Shown here: piece by piece, positions 16,847-25,153 of the stretch
How the letters are laid out: each line of letters starts with the position of its first letter
How positions within the stretch are numbered: the stretch's first letter is position 1
Assembly: GCA_003599145.1 (NCBI GenBank)
Contig: QZIT01000005.1
Span: 446,330 to 510,329 of the forward strand
DNA: 64,000 nucleotides
Direction: 5' to 3'
Origin: Candidatus Woesearchaeota archaeon
Lineage (GTDB): Archaea > Nanobdellota > Nanobdellia > Woesearchaeales > UBA9642
Notes under the pieces: generated by a model
The model's input: the letters and a program-made list of their open reading frames with translations, nothing else
Database searches by the model: none
What the model was told of the DNA's origin: nothing
Made by a program: the position numbers and the translations under genes

Positions 16847-17438
16847 TTTTGAAGATGTAATCCTTTATTTAGAAGAGTGGAAATTGCTGGATGTGTTGCT
16901 TCCCTTTATTTTGATTTTCACCCTGGTTTTTGCGGTACTGCAAAAAACAAAAATTCTGGGGATGGATGCTGAAAAACACCCCAAGAAGAACTTTAATGTT
17001 ATTGTTGCATTTGTCATGGCAATGGCAACAATAATACCTCATGTAACAGGAGCCTACCCTCCTAACGCAGATGTTGTTAACATCATCAATGGCGCACTGC
17101 CAAATATTTCAGTTATTGTTGTAGCAATCATCATGCTCTTGCTGATTGTGGGGGTTTGGGGAAAAGAAATGGATATCTCCAAAAGCAATTTAGGCGGCTG
17201 GGTTGTTTTAGTGTCCATTGTTTTAGTTATCTTCATCTTTGGCTCCCAAGCTGGCTGGTTTGGATTGCCTGGATGGCTTGACTTTTTAAATGATGGAGCA
17301 ACACAGGCAACGATCATTACCATTTTAGTATTCGGAATCATCATCTGGTTTGTAACCAAAGACGACAAGAAAAAAGATGACAAAGATAAAAGCTTCATAT
17401 CCAGCTTTAGAGATGTGTTAAAGGGAGATAAGGAATAA
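16839..17438 (+). CDS. membrane protein B of the paralogous cassette
   Basis: 199 residues from ATG 16839, preceded by a GGTGAT SD; a GTG at 16830 is less likely. N-terminal F-E-D-V-I-L-Y-L-E-E-W-K-L-L-D-V-L-L-P-F and V-L-Q-K-T-K-I-L-G parallel protein A. Four to five TM helices and a Lys/Asp-rich tail follow. Similar proteins are familiar to me from DPANN genomes but have no assigned function. Confidence 0.75.
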   Translation: MANFEDVILYLEEWKLLDVLLPFILIFTLVFAVLQKTKILGMDAEKHPKKNFNVIVAFVMAMATIIPHVTGAYPPNADVVNIINGALPNISVIVVAIIMLLLIVGVWGKEMDISKSNLGGWVVLVSIVLVIFIFGSQAGWFGLPGWLDFLNDGATQATIITILVFGIIIWFVTKDDKKKDDKDKSFISSFRDVLKGDKE

Positions 17439-17455
17439 GGAGATGAAAAAATAAA

Positions 17456-18022
17456 ATGGCAAGCTTGCTCGACTTAAGCCTAGTATCATTTTTTGGCTCT
17501 GCATTCACCTTTATCTTAATCTGGGTGATAGTCTATGCATTGCTAGAAAAAACAAAGGCTTTGGGAGCAGACAAAAAAGGGCTCAACGGCATTATCGCAT
17601 TAGCAGTTGCAGTTTTGGTTCTGGCAAGCAAATTTGCATTGAAATTCGTCAACTTTATTGTGCCATGGTTCTTAATCATGGCGTTAGTTATTTTCCTTAT
17701 CATTTTTGTATTTAAGGTATTTGGCATTGGAGACAGCAGCATCATGGCTGCAGGAACAGAATCAAGAATGTGGATTATCACTATTTCTGTCATTATTTTG
17801 CTTTTTGGTTTTGGTGCAGTTTTTGGACAATCGGCATTGCAACAACAAGGGGACACCAACACCACCCAAGAAGATGCAACGGTTAATGAGGAAAATCCAG
17901 ATACCAACACGGGAAACTTCAATAAGAACTTATACAACACCTTGTTCCATCCAAAAGTGCTAGGTTTAATATTTCTGCTTATTATAGGCATTCTTGCACT
18001 GGTGTTTTTAACCAGTAAATAA
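17456..18022 (+). CDS. membrane protein C of the paralogous cassette
   Basis: 188 residues, 17 nt after protein B. The N-terminal A-L-L-E-K-T-K-A-L-G motif matches A and B, but the order is more divergent: three to four N-terminal TM helices, a hydrophilic Thr/Asn/Glu-rich loop (~140-165) and a final TM helix without a charged tail. It converges on 18023-18349 with no gap. Together the three look like duplicated subunits of one membrane complex (inference). Confidence 0.72.
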   Translation: MASLLDLSLVSFFGSAFTFILIWVIVYALLEKTKALGADKKGLNGIIALAVAVLVLASKFALKFVNFIVPWFLIMALVIFLIIFVFKVFGIGDSSIMAAGTESRMWIITISVIILLFGFGAVFGQSALQQQGDTNTTQEDATVNEENPDTNTGNFNKNLYNTLFHPKVLGLIFLLIIGILALVFLTSK

Positions 18023-18349
18023 CTAGCCAAAATACTGAGGCGTATTTGAAGAAGTAGCCTTGACTTGCTTTTCAGCGTGAAATTTCTTGTAGGTTTTCCA
18101 CACTTCATCTGCCTTTTTTCCTTTCAGCACTTTGATAATAACATGCCTTGGAACAGGTATTCGTTCATTAATAGGCCTGTAATCAACCAAAACAGTATCG
18201 CCTTCTTTCACTTTATCAACCAATTTTGGATGGACAGAAAACGTTAAAATGTTCTTATCCCACATTTCCACCACTGCCTGAATAGACTCGTCGCTATTGA
18301 TAACGTCTTTTCCCTGCAGCATATTGATGACTTTTCCAGGATGAAACAT
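18023..18349 (-). CDS. small beta-rich protein, 108 aa
   Basis: The start at 18349 (M-F-H-P-G-K-V) follows a TATA box at ~18366-18380; the long in-frame extension to 18640 runs across the divergent promoter and is not coding. The protein has beta-strand-like stretches (K-E-G-D-T-V-L-V-D-Y, V-P-R-H-V-I-I-K-V-L-K-G) resembling an OB/SH3-like barrel, then a basic helical tail. No family is recognised with confidence; a nucleic-acid or ribosome-associated role is only a guess. Confidence 0.65.
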   Translation of the reverse strand: MFHPGKVINMLQGKDVINSDESIQAVVEMWDKNILTFSVHPKLVDKVKEGDTVLVDYRPINERIPVPRHVIIKVLKGKKADEVWKTYKKFHAEKQVKATSSNTPQYFG

Positions 18350-18362
18350 GCTTTTGGAATAA

Positions 18363-18381
18363 TAAAAAGATTTATAAATAT
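18363..18381. promoter_or_regulatory. shared bidirectional TATA region
   Basis: GATTTATAAATATGC reads as a TATA box on both strands because its core TTTATAAA is palindromic. It is ~20-25 nt from the ATG at 18349 (minus) and ~35-45 nt from the ATG at 18413 (plus), so one TBP site may serve both genes. Confidence 0.5.
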
Positions 18382-18412
18382 GCTTATTTAAAGAAGACAA
18401 AAAGAGGTAAGC

Positions 18413-18997
18413 ATGGCAATATTCCCTAATAAAAAGACTCCTATCGACGCAGTGCTTTCCATGCGGGCAAAAGGACTTTCTAATACTCAAATCATTCAGA
18501 CATTGCAAAGAGACGGTTACAGTTATGGAGACATTCTCAATGCGCTTGATCAGGCAGACCAGCCAACAGGCGCGCCTATTATGGCACCGCAAGATCCTAT
18601 GAACCAAGGGTTCATGCCAGCAGCCATGAATATTCCACAACCAGTACAGGTAGCTCCCCAGCAGGATTTATCATCTTCAGAAGACCTGATAGAAGCAATC
18701 ATTGATGAAAAGTGGAACGAGCTTGTTAAAGACATAGAAAAGATTGTTGACTGGAAAAACAAGACAGAAAACAGGATAACAGGCTTGCAGCAGGAGTTTG
18801 CAGATTTAAAAAGTAATTTTGACAAAGTCCATCAGGCAGTCATTGGAAAAATAGGAGAATATGACAAAAACATTCTTGAAATAGGCAGTGATATAAAAGC
18901 AATGGAAAAGGCATTTTCAAAAGTGCTTCCTGTTTTTACCGATAATGTCAATGAACTTTCAAGAGTAGTTGATAAAGTAAAGAGAAAGAAAAAATAG
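18413..18997 (+). CDS. coiled-coil protein with N-terminal helical domain
   Basis: 194 residues. Residues 8-48 form a small helical unit (P-I-D-A-V-L-S-M-R-A-K-G-L-S-N-T-Q-I-I-Q-T-L) resembling an HTH or UBA-like motif. A Pro/Met/Gln-rich linker (~50-85) leads to a ~110-residue coiled coil with a basic end (K-R-K-K-K). An AGAGGTAAGC SD lies before the ATG. Proteins of this layout recur in DPANN genomes; the function is unknown. Confidence 0.68.
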   Translation: MAIFPNKKTPIDAVLSMRAKGLSNTQIIQTLQRDGYSYGDILNALDQADQPTGAPIMAPQDPMNQGFMPAAMNIPQPVQVAPQQDLSSSEDLIEAIIDEKWNELVKDIEKIVDWKNKTENRITGLQQEFADLKSNFDKVHQAVIGKIGEYDKNILEIGSDIKAMEKAFSKVLPVFTDNVNELSRVVDKVKRKKK

Positions 18998-19023
18998 TTA
19001 TTTTAAAAACTTAAAAAAAAGAA

Positions 19024-20553
19024 TTAGCAGGCAATCTGCTCTAATTCTGCCAACGTCTTAAATCCTTCATACGTTATTCCATCAATAACCCACGTTGGAT
19101 AGGTTGCAATGTCTTTTTCAGTACATTGATTTGCCTGCGAGTTTTCTATATTAGGGTCACATTCAATATAGTTCAGCTCAATAAAGGCATTTCCGAAAAC
19201 ATCCTTCTGCTTTTTTACATCTGCTTTCCAATAGGCACCATAAAGTTCTGCATTTTTGGCATTCAAGCAGGATGCAATTTCATCAGCAGTCTTTGTTTGT
19301 TGCTGAACTTGGATTGGCTCCTGAACCTGTTGCTGGCTTTGTTCAGTCTGTTTAATCACGTTTCCCTGAATTTGCACTCCATCAAAGCGCTCAACCACTG
19401 CAGAACGTCTTAGCTGCTCAACGAGCTCAACATAGGCCTGTTCCTGCTTTGTAAAAAGAATGGTTTCTCTTATTTTTTCCTCAACCTCTTCAAGAGGCAT
19501 TTGCACCTCTTCAGTTCTATCCAATAACTGCATAAAATGATGCCCAAATTGAGTCTGCACGATGGTTGTTTCATTGATGCCTAAATCAAATGCGGCATCT
19601 TCAAACTCTGCAACCATGACGCCTCTTGCAAATGTATACTGTCCGCAGTTGTCCATGCTTCCTGGATCTTCAGAATAGTCTGCTACAAGCTCACAAAAAT
19701 CAGTGCCATTGTCGAATTCCTTTTTGATCTGCTGTATCACTGCTGCACTGTCGTTTCCTGTAACCAAAACATGTCTTACTAAAACTTCTTCAGGCGTTAC
19801 AAATAAACTGCTTTGTTCATCATAGTAATCCTGAATCTCTGCATCAGTTACCGCAATATCCTTAAAAACAGTTTTATTCAGCAGCTTGTCTACAAGCATT
19901 CTTTTTCCAGAAAGCTCCTGAAAGTATTCTAGTGTAATGCCATTATTAGTAAGCTCTGTTTTGAACTGCTCAAAGGTTAAGTTGTTTTCTTCAAGAATAG
20001 CATCGATAAAGTCATCCACTTCAGTAGTCAGCACAACTCCTTGTTTCTTTGCTTCCTGCAGCAACAAAACCTCATCGATGGTCTGATTCAGCAAGATTTC
20101 AGGCGTAAACAACTGTTTGTACAGTGGATTTAACGCATTGTAACGTTTGTCTAAATCTGACTGCTTAATGGGCTCACCGTTCACTTTTGCAAGGGTTTTA
20201 TCATCAACAGCCGGAGCGCTGAATTTCCAGATGACAATGACAATAGCAATAACAATGGCTGCAATCAAAACAATCCATGGCCAGATAGGCGTAGATTTTT
20301 TTCTTTTTTCTTCTTTAGTTGCCTTCTTAACCACGACTTTTTTTCGAACGCTGTGCCTTTTTACAGGTTTAGCCTGTATAGGCTTCTGCTTCATAACTGG
20401 CTTAATGGGAGTTATTGGTTTTCTAACAGGTGCTTCCTGCGGCTCTTCATCAAGATCGATTTTTTCCGCATCAAAATCGGGCTCTTCAAATTCAACAGAA
20501 TTCTTATAGATATTGTCGTTTTCCTCGTAAGGAGCTTCTTTTTCCAATTTCAT
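19024..20553 (-). CDS. membrane-anchored SurA/PrsA-like parvulin with C-terminal thioredoxin-like domain
   Basis: 509 residues from ATG 20553; a GTG at 20571 lies within a strong GGGGGTGAGG SD. After an acidic-then-basic cytoplasmic N-terminus comes one TM helix (~90-112), a SurA-N-like helical chaperone domain, and a parvulin rotamase domain (V-L-V-R-H-V-L-V, D-F-C-E-L-V-A-D-Y-S-E-D-P-G-S, F-G-H-H-F-M-Q-L). The last ~85 residues resemble the thioredoxin-like region linked to VKOR proteins (T-Y-P-T-W-V-I-D-G, several Cys). It should assist folding of exported proteins outside the membrane. Confidence 0.85.
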   Translation of the reverse strand: MKLEKEAPYEENDNIYKNSVEFEEPDFDAEKIDLDEEPQEAPVRKPITPIKPVMKQKPIQAKPVKRHSVRKKVVVKKATKEEKRKKSTPIWPWIVLIAAIVIAIVIVIWKFSAPAVDDKTLAKVNGEPIKQSDLDKRYNALNPLYKQLFTPEILLNQTIDEVLLLQEAKKQGVVLTTEVDDFIDAILEENNLTFEQFKTELTNNGITLEYFQELSGKRMLVDKLLNKTVFKDIAVTDAEIQDYYDEQSSLFVTPEEVLVRHVLVTGNDSAAVIQQIKKEFDNGTDFCELVADYSEDPGSMDNCGQYTFARGVMVAEFEDAAFDLGINETTIVQTQFGHHFMQLLDRTEEVQMPLEEVEEKIRETILFTKQEQAYVELVEQLRRSAVVERFDGVQIQGNVIKQTEQSQQQVQEPIQVQQQTKTADEIASCLNAKNAELYGAYWKADVKKQKDVFGNAFIELNYIECDPNIENSQANQCTEKDIATYPTWVIDGITYEGFKTLAELEQIAC

Positions 20554-20627
20554 CACCTGCCATTTCCTCACCCCCTCGATGGGAAAAAAATGACAAGATA
20601 TATAAATATTTTGCTTTTAAAATAAGT

Positions 20628-21233
20628 ATGGTGAAAATAAGGGAAATTATGTGCAAAACCGTTCATACTCTGCCTAAAACTTCTTTGGTCAGTGATGCTG
20701 CAAAGATTATGCGGGAAAACAATATCAGCAGCATCGTAGTGCTCGAACAGGGAAATGCCATAGGCATTGTTACCGAGCGAGATATAACACAGAAATATGT
20801 TGCCTTGGCCATGAAGCCATCTGCAGCCATTGGAGAAATCATGAGCTCTCCTATTTATATCACCACGCCGGACAAAGATGCAGTAGGCATAGCATCAGTC
20901 ATGAAGCAGATGAACATTAAGAAAATACCAGTCATGGATAAAGGAAAGCTCATAGGCATTGTTACAGACACAGATTTAATCGATGGATTTGTCAAAGCAC
21001 TCTCTTCCTTAAGCAGGGATGTGGAAAAGTCAAAAATCAACAAAGCCCAGTATTATCAAAAAACACAGGACTTGCTGGATAATATCAACGCCAGCTTTAA
21101 AAGAACAAGAGTGTGGCATATGTTTTGCAAAACCTGCAGCAGAAAATTCTATTTGCAGGAAAATGACGGAAAAATGCAAAGTGACAACTGCCCTTACTGT
21201 GGCAGCATGGATATTGATTATAACAAGGGGTGA
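20628..21233 (+). CDS. CBS-pair protein with C-terminal zinc ribbon
   Basis: 201 residues from ATG 20628; a TATA box (GATATATAAATATT, ~20597-20608) lies ~25 nt upstream and the longer in-frame start is rejected. Two CBS domains (~8-60 and ~70-125; G-I-V-T-E-R-D-I-T and G-I-V-T-D-T-D-L-I) form an adenine-nucleotide-sensing Bateman module. A linker helix and a zinc ribbon (C-K-T-C ... C-P-Y-C-G) follow. Such proteins usually regulate other proteins or bind nucleic acid in response to energy charge. It is in an operon with the coiled-coil gene that starts 4 nt after the stop. Confidence 0.85.
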   Translation: MVKIREIMCKTVHTLPKTSLVSDAAKIMRENNISSIVVLEQGNAIGIVTERDITQKYVALAMKPSAAIGEIMSSPIYITTPDKDAVGIASVMKQMNIKKIPVMDKGKLIGIVTDTDLIDGFVKALSSLSRDVEKSKINKAQYYQKTQDLLDNINASFKRTRVWHMFCKTCSRKFYLQENDGKMQSDNCPYCGSMDIDYNKG

Positions 21234-21237
21234 GCGC

Positions 21238-21744
21238 ATGTTTGGTACAAAAAATAAAATGTTGATTATAGAAATCAACGATACAAAAATAAATAGGGAA
21301 GTGTGCAGGCTTGTTTTTCATGTAGAAAAGAACATCATCCTGCTGAAACGCATTTTGGAAGGAGCAGAACCAGGAGACAGAGATGCAGCACTTGAAGACT
21401 TGTACAAAACGTTTCTGCGCATTCATCGCGACGTAGACATGCTTTACAGGGACATCAGGCAGATTGTCAACAATGAACTACAGGAAAAAGACTACATCAG
21501 ATTAAATGATAAGAGTTATTTGAATGATAAACTAGTGCAGATTGCAAAAATAAAGGCAAATATTGAAAACATCATTCCCTTGATCGAAGATAGGCCGACT
21601 GACAGGGAATTAAAACAGGATTTGCTAAACACTATGATTGTTGATGTCAATAACATCATTCAGGCAGTCAACAGCATCATCAGCGACGATAAATCTTTGG
21701 AAAAAATCTACAAAGAGCTTAACAAAGCACCACCACAAGTTTAG
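21238..21744 (+). CDS. helical protein, 168 aa, downstream of CBS protein
   Basis: The ATG at 21238 overlaps no gene and has GGGGTGAGCGC just upstream, which is both the end of the CBS gene and a good SD. The protein is almost all alpha-helix with many charged residues and no Cys cluster or TM segment. Its 3' end overlaps the end of the convergent methyltransferase gene by 26 bp. No family is recognised; co-expression with the CBS protein suggests partnership. Confidence 0.65.
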   Translation: MFGTKNKMLIIEINDTKINREVCRLVFHVEKNIILLKRILEGAEPGDRDAALEDLYKTFLRIHRDVDMLYRDIRQIVNNELQEKDYIRLNDKSYLNDKLVQIAKIKANIENIIPLIEDRPTDRELKQDLLNTMIVDVNNIIQAVNSIISDDKSLEKIYKELNKAPPQV

Positions 21745-22663
21745 TCAAGCTTTTGTGCAAGTAAATAGGAAAAACCTTTTTTATGTTTTTGCCTGCTTTT
21801 TTTATGATTTTTCGATAGGGGATAAAATCAGGTATGCCTATGATGATTTTTTTTGCCTTTGTTCTTTGCAAAAAGGAAAGCAGTAATCGTTCAGCATTTT
21901 CGACTTTCGTATTTCTGCCATAGGGCATATCCGTAACAATGGCTTTTTGTTTTGGAATAGCCAGGGCGTCTTTTCGCTCTACGGTTCCAGATAAAGAGAA
22001 AGAATCGAGGTTTATTCTTGCCCTGCTGACCATGATACCATCAAGATCATAACCTTTCATTTTCAAATGCATCAATCCTGCTTCAATCAAAATACCTCCT
22101 GTTCCGCAAAAAGGGTCTGTAATTTCATCGCTGTCTGCAAGGTTTACCATGCAACGGGCAAGTTTTGGATGCAAAGAACTCGGATGAGGTTCAGGCCTTA
22201 AGTGAGCTTTTCTTTTTTCGAAATCTTCAGTATTCTCCCAAAGCTCTTTGGTGCAAAATGTTTTTTTATCAGCAAAAATAAAAACAAATTTTGTTTTGGG
22301 ATTTTTAAGATCGACCACAGGTTTTGTTTTATTTTTGAGATTATGATAAACAGCGTTGGCAAGAACTTCAGTGTTCAGCGTTTCAGGGTTAGTCAATACA
22401 ATTTTTTGCACTGCAAAAGACTGTTCGTAGGGAAAGTTGAAAGTCTTAATTTTTTTTAGAATGTTTTTTTGATGGACGGCGAACAAAACTTCATGACAGG
22501 ATTTTGTATAGGCTAATCTGGAAATTTTCTTGAGTTGATTCTTTGGAATGTTTTTAGCCAAAAGTACATTCTGCAGCCGTACAGGACTCTTAACGTGCAA
22601 AAGTGTGCACACTTCATAAACCGCAAGCTCCAGATGCTCTTTTGATAATAAAAAAAGATACAT
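21719..22663 (-). CDS. THUMP/Trm-G10-like tRNA (guanine-N2) methyltransferase
   Basis: 314 residues from ATG 22663; TATA (TTATATAG, ~22683-22690) supports this start over the long extension to 22795. The N-terminal ~150 residues form a THUMP-like RNA-binding region. The C-terminal Rossmann methyltransferase carries D-P-F-C-G-T-G-G-I-L-I-E-A-G (SAM motif) and T-D-M-P-Y-G-R-N, the D/N-P-P-Y catalytic motif with M in place of the first P. This fits archaeal TrmG10/Trm11-type enzymes that form m2G/m2,2G at position 10 of tRNA. Confidence 0.85.
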   Translation of the reverse strand: MYLFLLSKEHLELAVYEVCTLLHVKSPVRLQNVLLAKNIPKNQLKKISRLAYTKSCHEVLFAVHQKNILKKIKTFNFPYEQSFAVQKIVLTNPETLNTEVLANAVYHNLKNKTKPVVDLKNPKTKFVFIFADKKTFCTKELWENTEDFEKRKAHLRPEPHPSSLHPKLARCMVNLADSDEITDPFCGTGGILIEAGLMHLKMKGYDLDGIMVSRARINLDSFSLSGTVERKDALAIPKQKAIVTDMPYGRNTKVENAERLLLSFLQRTKAKKIIIGIPDFIPYRKIIKKAGKNIKKVFPIYLHKSLTKLVVVLC

Positions 22664-22843
22664 GGTACGGGGAAATAAGACGACTATATAATTATTTTCA
22701 ATAAAAAAAATCAAAATTCGAAAAAAGGCGCGATTATGCTGATTTTTAGAATTGAAAATTGCGTTTATCAACAATCGTTTCCACGATGCAAGCAATTTTC
22801 AATAATCACAAACTATATAAATACAGAAATGAAAGAAAGCACC

Positions 22844-23155
22844 ATGAAACGTGGTCGCCCAATTGGCTCTGACATCAGGCAGAACGTGATTGAAATTCTG
22901 CAGCACATGAAGAGAGGCAACGGCTACGGCATTTACAAAGTCTATAGGGAGATTTTTCCCAAAATCACTTTAAGAGTTATTTACTATCATCTAAAAAAGG
23001 GAGTTTTTCTCCACGAATTTGCTGTAGAGAAAGTCGAAAAGGAAAAAGGAGATTATTCCTGGGGCGGAGAGGCAGAGAAGATTTATTATGTGTTGGGAAA
23101 AAACGCAAAGCCGAAAGGCGACAGCAGAGTAAAGGAATTCTACGAGAAGAAATAA
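22844..23155 (+). CDS. winged-helix DNA-binding protein
   Basis: 103 residues from ATG 22844, placed ~25 nt after the TATA box (CTATATAAAT, ~22813-22821), so leaderless; ATG 22829 is closer than normal to that box. Starts M-K-R-G-R-P-I-G-S-D-I-R-Q-N, then a winged helix with R-V-I-Y-Y-H-L-K-K-G recognition helix and a basic C-terminus. This small wHTH type recurs in archaea, especially DPANN. Targets are unknown. Confidence 0.75.
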   Translation: MKRGRPIGSDIRQNVIEILQHMKRGNGYGIYKVYREIFPKITLRVIYYHLKKGVFLHEFAVEKVEKEKGDYSWGGEAEKIYYVLGKNAKPKGDSRVKEFYEKK

Positions 23156-23197
23156 AAAACCATCAACTATTTAAACAATTTCCTGTTTTAAAGTGCA

Positions 23198-24676
23198 ATG
23201 GAATTGCATGAGCTTGTTGGATTTTTGCAGCAAAAGGGATTTGTATGGGGTCCAGAGCCAGAGGTATATGGCGGTTTGGGAGGATTTTATACCTACGCGC
23301 CCTTAGGCAAACTCTTAAAAAATAACGTAGAGAAAGTAATGAAGAAAACACTTCAAGAACATGACTTCTGGGAAGTTGAATGTCCTACCATTATGCAGAA
23401 AAAAGTATGGGAAGCTTCTGGACACTTAAGCGGCTTTGCAGACGATGTTGTTACGTGCAGCAAATGCGGTGCGCAGTTTAAAGTTGACGCATTACTCAAA
23501 GAGCTCTATCCTGACGAAGCCATTGATGATTATAAAAAATTTTTTCAGGAAAAAAAAGTTTCCTGCCCTAACTGCACGCATGTCTTGGAAAAGAACATCA
23601 AACAATTAAATTTGATGATGAAAACAACCGTTGGTTTAGATATAGAGGCATATTGCAGGCCAGAAACAGCAACAACAACGTATCTGCCATTCATCAGATA
23701 TTATGATTTTTTCAGAAAAAATTTGCCTTTCAGCGTCTTTCAGATAGGAAAAGCCTACAGGAATGAAATCAGCCCGAGACAGCATATGATACGCATGAGA
23801 GAGTTTACTCAGGCAGAAGCACAAATGTTTATTTTTGCTGAACAAAAGAAAAAATTTGATGTAAAAGCTATTGAAGACGTTTCCTTAACCATCATTCCCA
23901 ATACAGGAAAAAAAGAAATTAAAACAACCGTCAAAGAAGCGTTGCATAAAAAATACTTTAAGAATCCTGCTTACTTATGGAATGTTGTCCTTGCATACAA
24001 AATATTCAAGCAATTGCAGATTAATCCAGACCATATCAGGATAAAGCAACATGCAAAAAGCGAAATGGCCTTTTACGCAGACGATGCGTGGGATATTGAG
24101 GTAAAAACAGAAACGCTGGGATGGATTGAATGCTGCGGGATTCATGACAGAACTAATTATGATTTAAAGCAGCATGAAAAATTCTCAGGAAAAAGCTTTG
24201 AAATTCTCGACGATGAAAGCAAAAAGCAATTGCCCCATGTTTTGGAAATTGCCTTTGGGGTTGACCGATTAGTTTTTTCATTGTTGGATCAGTGCTATGA
24301 AAAAAAAGAAAAAGGAGAAGGCAAAACCATTATGAAACTGCCTGCGTTTTTAAGCCCTATTACGGTAGCAGTATTTCCTTTAGTTAATAAGGAAAAGCTT
24401 CCTGAAATTGGTAAAAACATTTTTGATGATTTAAGCAAGGAATTTATCTGCGTTTATGACAGCTCGGGCAGCATAGGAAAAAGATATTTAAGAGAGGCTG
24501 AAAAAGGAACTGCGATTTGCTTGACTGTGGATTTTGACACTATGACTGATAATACGGTTACGTTAAGAGAAAGAGATACTGAAAAGCAGATAAGGGTAAA
24601 CATTGCTGATGTGCATGAAAAGATTCATGCATATGTTGCTGGAGAAAAGTTTGATTTGCTGGGGAGGAAAGCATAA
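23198..24676 (+). CDS. glyS: glycyl-tRNA synthetase (alpha2 type)
   Basis: 492 residues, class II synthetase of the archaeal/eukaryotic homodimeric type. The N-terminal G-F-V-W-G-P-E-P-E-V-Y-G-G-L-G-G-F-Y-T-Y-A-P-L-G motif, a Cys zinc-knuckle region (C-S-K-C-G ... C-P-N-C), motif 2 (F-R-N-E-I-S-P-R-Q), motif 3 (G-V-D-R) and the C-terminal anticodon-binding domain are all present. It is somewhat shorter than many homologues. TATA at ~23167-23176. Stop and the next ATG overlap (TAATG). Confidence 0.95.
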   Translation: MELHELVGFLQQKGFVWGPEPEVYGGLGGFYTYAPLGKLLKNNVEKVMKKTLQEHDFWEVECPTIMQKKVWEASGHLSGFADDVVTCSKCGAQFKVDALLKELYPDEAIDDYKKFFQEKKVSCPNCTHVLEKNIKQLNLMMKTTVGLDIEAYCRPETATTTYLPFIRYYDFFRKNLPFSVFQIGKAYRNEISPRQHMIRMREFTQAEAQMFIFAEQKKKFDVKAIEDVSLTIIPNTGKKEIKTTVKEALHKKYFKNPAYLWNVVLAYKIFKQLQINPDHIRIKQHAKSEMAFYADDAWDIEVKTETLGWIECCGIHDRTNYDLKQHEKFSGKSFEILDDESKKQLPHVLEIAFGVDRLVFSLLDQCYEKKEKGEGKTIMKLPAFLSPITVAVFPLVNKEKLPEIGKNIFDDLSKEFICVYDSSGSIGKRYLREAEKGTAICLTVDFDTMTDNTVTLRERDTEKQIRVNIADVHEKIHAYVAGEKFDLLGRKA

Positions 24677-25137
24677 TGTCAAAGATAAACTGGAAGGATA
24701 AATGCTGGGTAACGACAATTTTTCTCGTGCGAAAAGATGAAAAAGTTTTGTTAACATGGAATAAAAACCTGCAGACATGGATTCCTGTAGGTGGCCATAT
24801 TGATGAAGGTGAAACTCCTGAAGAGGCTGTTGCAAGGGAAGTTGCAGAGGAAACTGGGTTCAGCTTTGAATTTTTAACACCTCCTGAATTTGAAAACAGC
24901 CATCAAATAAAAATAATCCACCCTTATCGAGTGCAGATTGAAAACGTCCCCCATCACAACAAGCACATAAATATCGTCTTCTTTGGAAAATGCATTTCCT
25001 CTGATGATGCAGTAACCAAAACAGACGAAGATGAAAAGTTAAGATGGTTTTCTGAAAAAGAGCTGCTTGCGGAACCCATGCTCGAAGGTGTGAAGAAATC
25101 TGCATTGGCTGCGATTGAGAGATATAAAAAAGCTTAG
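24676..25137 (+). CDS. NUDIX hydrolase
   Basis: 153 residues. A complete Nudix box lies at ~35-57: G-G-H-I-D-E-G-E-T-P-E-E-A then R-E-V-A-E-E-T-G. The family hydrolyses nucleoside diphosphates linked to another group; this one resembles small general NUDIX enzymes and the substrate is not evident. It is translationally coupled to glyS. Confidence 0.9.
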   Translation: MSKINWKDKCWVTTIFLVRKDEKVLLTWNKNLQTWIPVGGHIDEGETPEEAVAREVAEETGFSFEFLTPPEFENSHQIKIIHPYRVQIENVPHHNKHINIVFFGKCISSDDAVTKTDEDEKLRWFSEKELLAEPMLEGVKKSALAAIERYKKA

Positions 25138-25153
25138 AAATAAAAAAATAATT

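Noticed and set aside
18350-18640. N-terminal extension of the 108-aa protein
   Set aside because: The extension overlaps the start of the divergent coiled-coil gene and the shared promoter, and looks like non-coding reading frame.
20430-20627. N-terminal extension of the CBS protein
   Set aside because: It overlaps the N-terminal coding region of the foldase gene and crosses a TATA box 25 nt before the ATG at 20628.
22664-22795. N-terminal extension of the tRNA methyltransferase
   Set aside because: It crosses a TATA element at 22683-22690 and the promoter of the wHTH gene region.
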